Source: Brevibacterium sp. RIT 803 | Lineage (GTDB): Bacteria; Actinomycetota; Actinomycetes; Actinomycetales; Brevibacteriaceae | Assembly: GCF_016892625.1 (NCBI RefSeq) | Contig: NZ_JAFEMW010000002.1 | Location: 372,001-436,000, forward strand | DNA length: 64,000 bases | Direction: 5' to 3' | Shown: piece after piece, positions 54,466 to 62,257 of the stretch | Layout of the letters: each line of letters begins with the position of its first letter | Numbering within the stretch: the first letter of the stretch is position 1 | Notes under the pieces: model-generated | Databases searched by the model: none | What the model saw: only the letters and a program-made list of their open reading frames with translations | What the model was told of the DNA's origin: nothing | Made by a program: the position numbers and the translations under genes

Positions 54466-57186
54466 ATGACCGAAGGCAGAGTCATCGATGTCGACGTCTC
54501 GTCAGAGATGGAGAGTTCGTTCCTCGAATATGCGGTCTCGGTCATCCACTCTCGTGCCCTACCCGATGCCAGGGATGGGCTGAAGCCCGTCCAGCGTCGC
54601 ATCGTCTATCAGATGGGAGACATGGGTCTGCGCCCCGAGCGTGGGCATGTGAAGTCCTCTCGCATCGTCGGCGATGTCATGGGCAAGCTCCACCCGCACG
54701 GTGACACTGCGATCTACGATGCTCTGGTGCGCCTGAGTCAGAGCTTCATCATGCGCGTACCGCTCGTCGACGGCCACGGAAACTTCGGCTCCCTCGACGA
54801 CGGTCCTGCCGCCCCGCGCTACACGGAGGCCCGGCTGACCTCGGCCTCTATGCAGATGATCGCCGGCCTCGACGAGGACGTCGTCGACTTCGTCGGGAAC
54901 TATGACAACACACTCACCCAGCCCGACGTTCTGCCCAGCGCGTTCCCGAATCTGCTCATCAACGGCACGTCCGGAATCGCCGTGGGCATGGCCACCAATA
55001 TGGCTCCGCACAATCCGGGTGAGGTCATCGCCGCCTGCTGCCACCTGATCCGCAATCCAGAGGCCGGCCTGGCCGAGCTCATGCGCTTCATCCCTGGTCC
55101 CGATCTGCCCACCGGCGGACGGATCATCGGCCTCGATGGGGTCCGTGAGGCCTACGAAACCGGTCGCGGTACGTTCCGCACCAGAGCCACGGTCTCGATC
55201 GAGAACATCAATGCCCGCCGGAAGGGCATCGTCGTCACCGAGCTGCCCTACCTTGTGGGACCGGAGAAAGTCGTGTCCAAGGTCAAGGACGCCGTCGGAG
55301 CGAAGAAGCTCACAGGCATCGCTTCGATCGATGACTACTCGGACCGCAAGAACGGAATGCGTCTGGTCATCGGCATCAAGAACGGATTCAATCCGGAGGC
55401 AGTCCTCGCTGAGCTCTACCGGCAGACGCCACTCGAAGAATCGTTCAGCATGAACAACGTCTGCCTCGTCGACGGCCAGCCGCGGACGCTGGGACTGCGC
55501 GAGCTGCTGACCGTCTACCTCGCCCATCGCATCGACGTCATCCGCCGCCGCACCGTGTTCCAGCTGCGCAAGGCCAAGGACCGCCTCCACCTCGTCGAGG
55601 GTCTGCTCATTGCGATCCTCGACATCGACGAGGTCATCCAACTCATCCGGTCCTCCGACGATGCGGCCACGGCGCGCACTCGCCTGATGGATGTCTTCGA
55701 GCTCTCGGAGCTCCAGGCGACCTACATACTCGATCTGCAGCTGCGCAGGCTGACCAAGTTCTCACGCATCGAGCTCGAAGCCGAGCGCGACGAGCTGCGT
55801 AAGAAGATCGACTACCTCGAGGACCTGCTCGCCGATGAGGCCAAGCTGCGTGAACTCGTCGCCACGGAGCTCGAGGCGACAGCGGAGGCCATCGGCTCGC
55901 CTCGACGCACGGTTCTCATCGAAGGATCGATGAAGGAGCTTTCAGCCAAGGGCAAGAAGGCTCAGTCTGACCTCAAGATCGCCGACGCCCCCTGCCGGGT
56001 CCTCCTCTCGACCTCCGGGCGCATCGCCCGAACCGCTGATGCCTCGGCACTGCAGAGGGTCGGGAAGCGCTCGAGCCATGACGCGCTGCGATCGGAGATC
56101 GTGTCGACGACTCAGGGCAAAGTCGGTGCGGTGACTTCGACTGGTCGTCTGCACATGGTCGATGTCGTCGACCTGCCGGCTCTGCCACCGGCCGCAACAC
56201 GTCCGAACGTCGCCGGCGGCGTCAAGATCGCCGACTACATGACGTTGGAGAAGAATGAGACTGTCCTCGGTCTCATCGACCTCGACCGTGAGTTCGTCGT
56301 CGGCACCGCAGGCGGTGTCGTCAAACGCGTGTCCGTGGCTGCCAGGCCGAACAAGAGCGAGTGGGAAGCGATCACGCTCAAGGGCAAGGACTCCGTCATC
56401 GGCGTTGCTCAGCCGAAGGACATCGATGAGTCCCTGGCAGTGTTCGTGACCTCGAATGCGCAGCTGCTGGCCTTCGATGCCTCCGGACTGCGGGCACAGG
56501 GCTGGAACGCCTCAGGTGTGGCCGGGATGAAGGTCGCCGCCGAGGCGCGCGCGCTGTTCTTCGGCATGACTCCCAAGGAGGCAAAGACCGACGAGGACGG
56601 CGACGCAGATACCAGCATCGGCACGTTCGCAGTGGTCACAGTCGCAAGTGGCGAGAACTTCTATGGCGCACCATCGTCATCGATCAAGGTCAGCGACTTC
56701 TCCGAGTATCCGACCAAGGGCCGTGCGACCTCGGGTGTGCGTGCCCACAAGTTCCTCAAGGGCGAAACCGAGCTGTCCCTGGCCTGGGTCGGTGACACCC
56801 CGCAGGCGGCTGCCCAGGCAGGAGGGGCCAGGACCCTTCCAACCGAGATGTCCAAGCGCGATGCCACGGGCTCGCCCCTCGAGTCCAAGATCGACGTCAT
56901 CGGAACGGTCCCCCGCCTCGGCGGCGCCGAGGATCCTGTCGGCGGCGGTGCTGCAGTCGGCGGTTCAGCTGCCGACGCTGCGGGTGGCGAGCCCGGCGGA
57001 GGATCGACATCCCCGGCTGCGACCCGCACGCAGGGACTGGCGACGAGTTTCGACGAGCTCGATCTCGACCTTGACGACGGGCGTGATCTCGATGAGGCGA
57101 AAGAAGAGATCGCCCGCTCGAAGATCGACTCCGACGACGCCGTCATCGTCTCCCATGATGATGACGACGACACAGCGCTGTTCTGA
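54466..57186 (+). CDS. parC: DNA topoisomerase IV / gyrase-type subunit A (ParC-like)
   Basis: 906 residues from ATG 54466, preceded by AAAGGAG; the upstream ATGs in the open frame lack ribosome binding sites. The breakage-reunion domain has LPDARDGLKPVQRRIVYQMG, GKLHPHGDTAIYDALVRLSQ and catalytic Tyr119 in AAPRYTEARLT. A C-terminal beta-pinwheel follows, and I see no QRRGGKG-type GyrA box, which favours topoisomerase IV (chromosome decatenation). The C-terminus has a Gly/Ala-rich insert (~790-830) and a very acidic end. The B subunit gene is not in the window. It is preceded by a TetR gene and converges on the cyclase gene. Confidence 0.88.
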   Translation: MTEGRVIDVDVSSEMESSFLEYAVSVIHSRALPDARDGLKPVQRRIVYQMGDMGLRPERGHVKSSRIVGDVMGKLHPHGDTAIYDALVRLSQSFIMRVPLVDGHGNFGSLDDGPAAPRYTEARLTSASMQMIAGLDEDVVDFVGNYDNTLTQPDVLPSAFPNLLINGTSGIAVGMATNMAPHNPGEVIAACCHLIRNPEAGLAELMRFIPGPDLPTGGRIIGLDGVREAYETGRGTFRTRATVSIENINARRKGIVVTELPYLVGPEKVVSKVKDAVGAKKLTGIASIDDYSDRKNGMRLVIGIKNGFNPEAVLAELYRQTPLEESFSMNNVCLVDGQPRTLGLRELLTVYLAHRIDVIRRRTVFQLRKAKDRLHLVEGLLIAILDIDEVIQLIRSSDDAATARTRLMDVFELSELQATYILDLQLRRLTKFSRIELEAERDELRKKIDYLEDLLADEAKLRELVATELEATAEAIGSPRRTVLIEGSMKELSAKGKKAQSDLKIADAPCRVLLSTSGRIARTADASALQRVGKRSSHDALRSEIVSTTQGKVGAVTSTGRLHMVDVVDLPALPPAATRPNVAGGVKIADYMTLEKNETVLGLIDLDREFVVGTAGGVVKRVSVAARPNKSEWEAITLKGKDSVIGVAQPKDIDESLAVFVTSNAQLLAFDASGLRAQGWNASGVAGMKVAAEARALFFGMTPKEAKTDEDGDADTSIGTFAVVTVASGENFYGAPSSSIKVSDFSEYPTKGRATSGVRAHKFLKGETELSLAWVGDTPQAAAQAGGARTLPTEMSKRDATGSPLESKIDVIGTVPRLGGAEDPVGGGAAVGGSAADAAGGEPGGGSTSPAATRTQGLATSFDELDLDLDDGRDLDEAKEEIARSKIDSDDAVIVSHDDDDDTALF

Positions 57187-57349
57187 GAAATTAGCTGAGA
57201 AAAGCTGCCCTGCCGTCAGCAGAGATCGCGATCACAGACCACTTCACCAGTGGTACCCGTATTCGCATCGACAACCACTGCAGCTGTATGACTTCGCGCT
57301 AACAGTGCGAGGCGCTGCCAACTGTGCGGGGCATGCCGTGGCGTCCGGC

Positions 57350-59128
57350 TCAGTTGTCGTCGTCGTCGAGGTCCAGCTGCATTCGGGCAGCCGTTCCACG
57401 CTTCATCTCGCCGATGCCGGTCTCTCCCAGCCCTTGGAGCGAAAGAGATTCGCGCCGCTCGAACACGTAGGCATCCGAGGCAGAGAGCACCCGAGCGGTA
57501 TCCTCATCGGTGAAGATCGTGCCCGGATCGGCCACTGCGGTCAGCCGGGCAGCCAGATTGACGCTCGACCCGAAGATGTCGCCCAGGCGAGACAGGACCC
57601 TGCCCCAGACGAACCCGACGCGGGCCTGCGGCAGGTCCTCGGCCGCAGTCACACGCTCCATCAGGGTCATCGCGATCTCTGCTCCGCCCAACGGCGTCTC
57701 GGCGGCGAAGAACACCTCATCCCCGACGGTCTTGATGACTCGACCGCCTCCGGTGGCCACGATGTTGTAGGCCATGCCCTGGAACTCCTGCACCAGATTC
57801 GCCAGCTGTCTGGGCTCCATCTTCTGTGAAAGACGCGTGTAGGAGACGAGGTCGATGAAGCCGACCGCACGTGCCAGCGGCATCGAGGAGTCGTACCAGC
57901 CCTGCCTGTTGTCGATGGCCAGACCATCGGAGACGTTGACGTTGAGTCGCCCCATCACCTCGGCGAGATTGCGTCGCCAGGAGTACGTCAGCATCTTCTG
58001 CAGGGGATCGACCATGTCCTCGACGACCTGCAGCGCGTCGCGCCTGGCTTCGGGATCGGTCAGCCCCTTCTCCTCGGTGAGGAAGTCAACGAGAGTCTCC
58101 ATCTGCCACACGACGAGACGGTCCGTGGTCTGGCCGATTGCGCGGGCCAGCGACAACGCGGTGCCCTGGTCGATGAGGCCGTCAGCCACGGGCTTGGCCC
58201 ACATGCGCAGCGCGTGGGCGTCGCTGACGGTGTAGGCCTTCTCTGTGCCATCAGTCTGGGACATGCCCAACGCTCGCCACATCTTGCGCGCAGAGACCGT
58301 GGAGATGCCCCCGAGTTTCGCCGCTTCGCGCCGGTCGAGCACGCGCTTGCCATCGAGCAGGATCTCTTCGAGCCGTTCAGCCGCGGTGCGGGTTTCGTCG
58401 ATGGTTTCGTCTTCGTCTGCCTCGTCGAGGATCTGCAGGGCCGCGGTGCGCGGATCCTCGTGCAGTCCTCCGAAGAAGTCGCCGCCCACCTCGACACCTG
58501 AGGAGTCGTCGTCAGTTGACTCCTCCTCTTCTGCCCACGGGACCGTCGACATCGCCGAGGTGGCGGGCAGGGTGGCGGGCAGGTCCTCGTCGCCGTGCTC
58601 GATCCCCTGGACAGAGGGCGGCGCCGAGGCGGCTGGAGGCTCAGCGGCATTCGGCGACGAGTCGATCTGGTCGTCCGTGATCACCGGAATCGAGTTGGGT
58701 TCCTGGGGCGGACTGGATTCCTGGGGCGGGCTGGGTTCCTGGTTCGAGTAGCCGGGCCGGTTCGGGCTGCCTGCCTGGTGAGAATCCTCTGGTTCGGCTG
58801 CTCCTGAATGGTCCTCGCTGGATTCCCGAGCTTCAGAAGACTCTCGAGCGCCGCTTCTGTCATGCTCGTGGGTGGAGTCCTGCTCCTCAAGCCTGTCCGC
58901 CGCTGCTTCGTTCGACGGTTCACCGTTCGCCACTCCTTCGTTCGAAGCAGTGTGGTTAGGTGCAGTGTGGTTCGAAGCAGTGTCACTCGCAGGTGCGCCG
59001 CTCGAGACCAAGTCGTCCGAACCGGCGTGGGTCGAGTCGACACCGTTCGACGAGTGCATGTCGGTGCCATCGGCACTCTCATCGGGCACGATGTTGAATT
59101 CGGCGGTGAAATCCGAGACGCCCGTCAT
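57350..59128 (-). CDS. Soluble class III adenylate cyclase with regulatory domain (Rv1264-like)
   Basis: 592 residues, no membrane segment. Residues 1-~225 are low-complexity (Ser, Asp, Glu, Pro, Asn rich). Residues ~230-400 match the adenylate-cyclase regulatory domain known from mycobacterial Rv1264: LLDGKRVLDRREAAKLGGIS, VSARKMWRALGMSQTDG, YTVSDAHALRMWAKPVADGL. The catalytic domain (~410-590) has the metal aspartates in VGFIDLVSYTRLSQ and VIKTVGDEVFFAA, the purine-specifying Lys in the latter and Asp in LGDIFGSSVNLAARLTAVAD, with Asn and Arg for the transition state, which predicts ATP use. Rv1264 is pH-sensing; whether this one is cannot be said. It overlaps birA by 4 bases. Confidence 0.92.
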   Translation of the reverse strand: MTGVSDFTAEFNIVPDESADGTDMHSSNGVDSTHAGSDDLVSSGAPASDTASNHTAPNHTASNEGVANGEPSNEAAADRLEEQDSTHEHDRSGARESSEARESSEDHSGAAEPEDSHQAGSPNRPGYSNQEPSPPQESSPPQEPNSIPVITDDQIDSSPNAAEPPAASAPPSVQGIEHGDEDLPATLPATSAMSTVPWAEEEESTDDDSSGVEVGGDFFGGLHEDPRTAALQILDEADEDETIDETRTAAERLEEILLDGKRVLDRREAAKLGGISTVSARKMWRALGMSQTDGTEKAYTVSDAHALRMWAKPVADGLIDQGTALSLARAIGQTTDRLVVWQMETLVDFLTEEKGLTDPEARRDALQVVEDMVDPLQKMLTYSWRRNLAEVMGRLNVNVSDGLAIDNRQGWYDSSMPLARAVGFIDLVSYTRLSQKMEPRQLANLVQEFQGMAYNIVATGGGRVIKTVGDEVFFAAETPLGGAEIAMTLMERVTAAEDLPQARVGFVWGRVLSRLGDIFGSSVNLAARLTAVADPGTIFTDEDTARVLSASDAYVFERRESLSLQGLGETGIGEMKRGTAARMQLDLDDDDN

Positions 59129-60072
59129 CTGCGGCCCCCCGCTTCCGTCTCGGTGATTCCCGACCCAGCATTGTCACCGGCCGGTCGCAGGTGGTGGACA
59201 TCGCCCGCGCTGACGCAGATGTCATCATCGATGATGAGGTCGCCACCGGCGTCGAGACCTGTGGCACGGCCGTAGAGGTTGCTTCCGTCGGGGCGTTCGA
59301 CTCTGACCTGTGTCCCGAGAGTCACCATATTCGCACGCACCTCCTCGCCGACCGTGCTCCGGCTGAAATCGTCATCGTCATACTCGACAAGCTCCCTGTA
59401 GGCAGGAATCAGTGTGCTCAGAATCGAGATTAACAAGTCTTCATGAGCAACTTCTGAGCCGTCCGTGTCCTTTTCGATCGCAAGGGAGCTGGCGCTCTCA
59501 CGAGGCAGGTCATCACGTTGCAGACGGGTATTGATCCCCATCCCCAGAACGATTCGCGGCCCCGTCGGCAGCGGTTCGACCCGAGCGAGGATCCCGCACA
59601 GCTTCTTCCCGTCCTGCGTCAGCACATCATTGGGCCACTTGAGTACGGAAGGCACACCTGCCTCGGCGATGGCGGCTCGCACAGCTTCACCGGCGATCAG
59701 GGGGATCCATCCCCACGAATCGAAGACGGCACCCGGCGCCAGCAGGATCGAAAACGTCAGGGATCGTCGCGGGGGCACTGTCCAGGTCCGACCCAACCGG
59801 CCGTGGCCGGCGTTCTGATGATCGGTGCCGTAGACGGAGAACTCGGCGGGCACCTCGGCGGGGCCGGTGCTCTCGGAGCTCGCGATCCGGCGCATGCGAT
59901 CGGTGGGGTCGTCGGTGAGAGGGGATTGTCCGCGCACCAGTGCAGCCAGCTCGTCGTTCGTCGACGAACACACGTCGTCCCAGATGACAGTGGGTAGAAC
60001 GAAACCACGGTCCGCGGCCTTGCGGCGCAGTGACTCGACATCGACGAGGAAGGAATTGTGTTGGCTGTTCAC
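59125..60072 (-). CDS. birA: Biotin-[acetyl-CoA-carboxylase] ligase BirA
   Basis: 315 residues, GTG start at 60072. Catalytic motifs: GHGRLGRTW (biotinyl-AMP loop), TFSILLAPG, LKWPNDVLTQDGKKLCGILA and VLGMGINTRLQ. The C-terminal SH3-like domain is at about 260-310 (GTQVRVERPDGSNLYGRATG then LDAGGDLIID). There is no N-terminal HTH repressor domain; it begins with VESLRRKAADRGFVLPTVIW, so it is a monofunctional ligase. It attaches biotin to the carrier subunit of acyl-CoA carboxylases. The birA gene is divergent from accD and shares a 4-base overlap with the downstream cyclase gene. Confidence 0.95.
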   Translation of the reverse strand: MNSQHNSFLVDVESLRRKAADRGFVLPTVIWDDVCSSTNDELAALVRGQSPLTDDPTDRMRRIASSESTGPAEVPAEFSVYGTDHQNAGHGRLGRTWTVPPRRSLTFSILLAPGAVFDSWGWIPLIAGEAVRAAIAEAGVPSVLKWPNDVLTQDGKKLCGILARVEPLPTGPRIVLGMGINTRLQRDDLPRESASSLAIEKDTDGSEVAHEDLLISILSTLIPAYRELVEYDDDDFSRSTVGEEVRANMVTLGTQVRVERPDGSNLYGRATGLDAGGDLIIDDDICVSAGDVHHLRPAGDNAGSGITETEAGGRR

Positions 60073-60139
60073 CAGTCCACTTTAGATTCTTTTGGCGAGA
60101 GTGCACAATGATCGCACCGAGCGTCGTTATTGTGGAGGC

Positions 60140-61720
60140 ATGACGGATACCCCACGTACAACAGTTGAGCGCATCGACGCTTTCGTCCAGCGCCGGGACG
60201 CGGCCCACACCGGCAATGTGAAGTCGGTGGAGAACCAGCACAAACGCGGCAAGCAGACCGCACGCGAACGCATCGAAGCGCTCCTCGACGAGGATTCGTT
60301 CCAGGAGATCGACGAGTTCGCGCGCCACCACAACCACCAGTTCGGTATGGAGAACAACCGCCCCGATGGTGACGGCGTCGTGTGCGGTCTGGGCACGATC
60401 GAGGGCAAAACCGTGGCCGTGTTCGCTCACGACTTCACCGTCCTCGGCGGCTCCCTTGCAGAAGCGAATGGTCGGAAGATCGTCAAGGTCCAGAAGCTTG
60501 CCATCAAGCTGGGCTGCCCCATCATCGGCATCAACGACTCCGGCGGCGCCAGAATCCAGGAGGGTGTGGGCTCGATCGCGCTGTTCGCGGAGATCTTCCG
60601 CCTCAACGTGGCCTCCTCCGGCGTGATCCCGCAGATCTCGCTCATCATGGGCCCTTCAGCCGGCGGCGCCGTCTACTCTCCCGCGCTGACCGACGTCACC
60701 ATCATGGTCGATCAGACCAGCCACATGTACATCACCGGCCCCGACGTCATCAAGACCGTCACCGGCGAAGAAGTCGGCCATGAGGAGCTCGGCGGCGGCC
60801 GCACGAACAACACTGTGTCCGGCAATGCCCACTACCTGGCCAGCGACGAGGACGATGCACTGAACTATGTGCGCGACCTGCTCTCATTCCTGCCGCAGAA
60901 CAACCTCGACCCCGCCGATGCTGACGAATTCGAATCGGACCTGAGCGTCGCACCGGAGGACGAGGCCCTGAATACGCTCATGCCGGATTCGCCTTCGCAG
61001 CCCTATGACATCCTCGATGTCGTCACCACTGTCCTCGATGATGCAGAATTCCTGCAGGTCTCCGAACTCTTCGCCCCGAACGTCGTCACAGGATTCGGGC
61101 GCGTCGAGGGAGTCAGCGTCGGGGTCATCGCGAACCAGCCGATGCAGCTGGCGGGAACTTTGGACATCGATGCTTCGGAGAAGGCCGCCCGTTTCGTGCG
61201 CCTCTGCGATGCCTTCAACATTCCGATCCTCACCTTCGTCGACGTGCCCGGATTCCTGCCCGGCACCGATCAGGAGTTCAGCGGCATCATCCGCCGCGGG
61301 GCCAAGCTCATCTACGCCTACGGTGAGGCGACGGTTCCTCTGATCACTCTCATCACCCGCAAAGCCTACGGCGGAGCGTACTGCGTCATGGGTTCCAAAC
61401 AGCTCGGCGCAGACATCAACCTCGCCTGGCCCAGCGCGCAGATCGCGGTCATGGGCGCTCAGGGTGCGGCGAACATCGTCTATCGGCGCAAGCTCAAGGC
61501 CGCTGGTGAAGCCGGCGAAGACGTCGATGCGCTGCGGGACGAACTGATCCAAGACTACGAGGATGCCCTCCTCAACCCGTATCTGGCGGCCGAAGAGGGC
61601 TACATCGACGCGGTCATCAAGCCGAGCGAGACCCGGAACCGTATCGTGCGCGGCCTGCGGGCGCTGAAGAACAAGCACGTTGACGCTCCAGCGCGCAAGC
61701 ACGGTAACATCCCACTATGA
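60140..61720 (+). CDS. accD: Acyl-CoA carboxylase carboxyltransferase (beta) subunit
   Basis: 526 residues from ATG 60140 with TGGAGG upstream; the frame is open from 60092 but without a good start. Crotonase-fold carboxyltransferase of acetyl/propionyl-CoA carboxylase. Motifs: [97 protein letters not shown] and [15 protein letters not shown]. Actinobacterial AccD5-type enzymes use acetyl-, propionyl- or longer acyl-CoA for fatty-acid and odd-chain precursor synthesis. Operon with accE (4-base overlap) and divergent from birA. Confidence 0.96.
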   Translation: MTDTPRTTVERIDAFVQRRDAAHTGNVKSVENQHKRGKQTARERIEALLDEDSFQEIDEFARHHNHQFGMENNRPDGDGVVCGLGTIEGKTVAVFAHDFTVLGGSLAEANGRKIVKVQKLAIKLGCPIIGINDSGGARIQEGVGSIALFAEIFRLNVASSGVIPQISLIMGPSAGGAVYSPALTDVTIMVDQTSHMYITGPDVIKTVTGEEVGHEELGGGRTNNTVSGNAHYLASDEDDALNYVRDLLSFLPQNNLDPADADEFESDLSVAPEDEALNTLMPDSPSQPYDILDVVTTVLDDAEFLQVSELFAPNVVTGFGRVEGVSVGVIANQPMQLAGTLDIDASEKAARFVRLCDAFNIPILTFVDVPGFLPGTDQEFSGIIRRGAKLIYAYGEATVPLITLITRKAYGGAYCVMGSKQLGADINLAWPSAQIAVMGAQGAANIVYRRKLKAAGEAGEDVDALRDELIQDYEDALLNPYLAAEEGYIDAVIKPSETRNRIVRGLRALKNKHVDAPARKHGNIPL

Positions 61721-61998
61721 CCCAGGATGCACGCGAGGCCACAGCCACCTCCGCGGTCGAGGATCGGACGCAAGTGCGAGCCCACGACGGCGAGCCCGTC
61801 AGCGATGACATGGCCAATGCCGCAGCGGTGGCGGCCGTCGTTGCGATCCGCCAGGTGGCCCTTGCCTACGCTGCCAATCAGGCGGCGGCAGTGGACCAGA
61901 TGGAGACGGCGAAGCACGATCGCGCAGGGTTCAATGCCCCACGCCGCAACGTGCGCCGACGCCTCCCTCAAGCCTGGACGCAGACGCTGGGGCGCTGA
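61717..61998 (+). CDS. accE: Acyl-CoA carboxylase epsilon subunit (AccE-like)
   Basis: 93 residues. The ATG overlaps the accD stop (ATGA, 61717-61720). [18 protein letters not shown] at about 37-54 followed by a conserved C-terminal stretch [17 protein letters not shown] resembles actinobacterial epsilon subunits, which bind the beta subunit and stabilise the holo-complex. Sequence conservation is low in this family, so the call rests mainly on size, operon position and the C-terminal Arg/Trp pattern. Confidence 0.85.
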   Translation: MTQDAREATATSAVEDRTQVRAHDGEPVSDDMANAAAVAAVVAIRQVALAYAANQAAAVDQMETAKHDRAGFNAPRRNVRRRLPQAWTQTLGR

Positions 61999-62095
61999 GA
62001 GTGGGGCACTGACACTGGGGCGCTGAGCGCGCTGGAACCTCGGCGGGCTCAGCAGCTGGCTGCCATGACCAGCGCTGGACACACAGATGACACGT

Positions 62096-62130
62096 TTCGG
62101 GCGCCGACAGTTGACCTGTCGGCGCCCGAA
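62096..62130. terminator. Bidirectional hairpin terminator
   Basis: A perfect 15-bp inverted repeat (TTCGGGCGCCGACAG / CTGTCGGCGCCCGAA) with a TTGAC loop lies between the convergent accE and MFS genes. Flanking TGACA / TGTCA bases extend the stem imperfectly. Confidence 0.85.
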
Positions 62131-62257
62131 TCATGTCACCCTGCGCCTGTCTGCCGAGGGGTCTGCTCACCGTCGAGTGAGCACAGTACAGCTGGTTCTC
62201 TCGAAGGGCAGCAGTCCCCTCGAGGCCTCCGCCGAGTCGGTGACATCCGACATCAGC

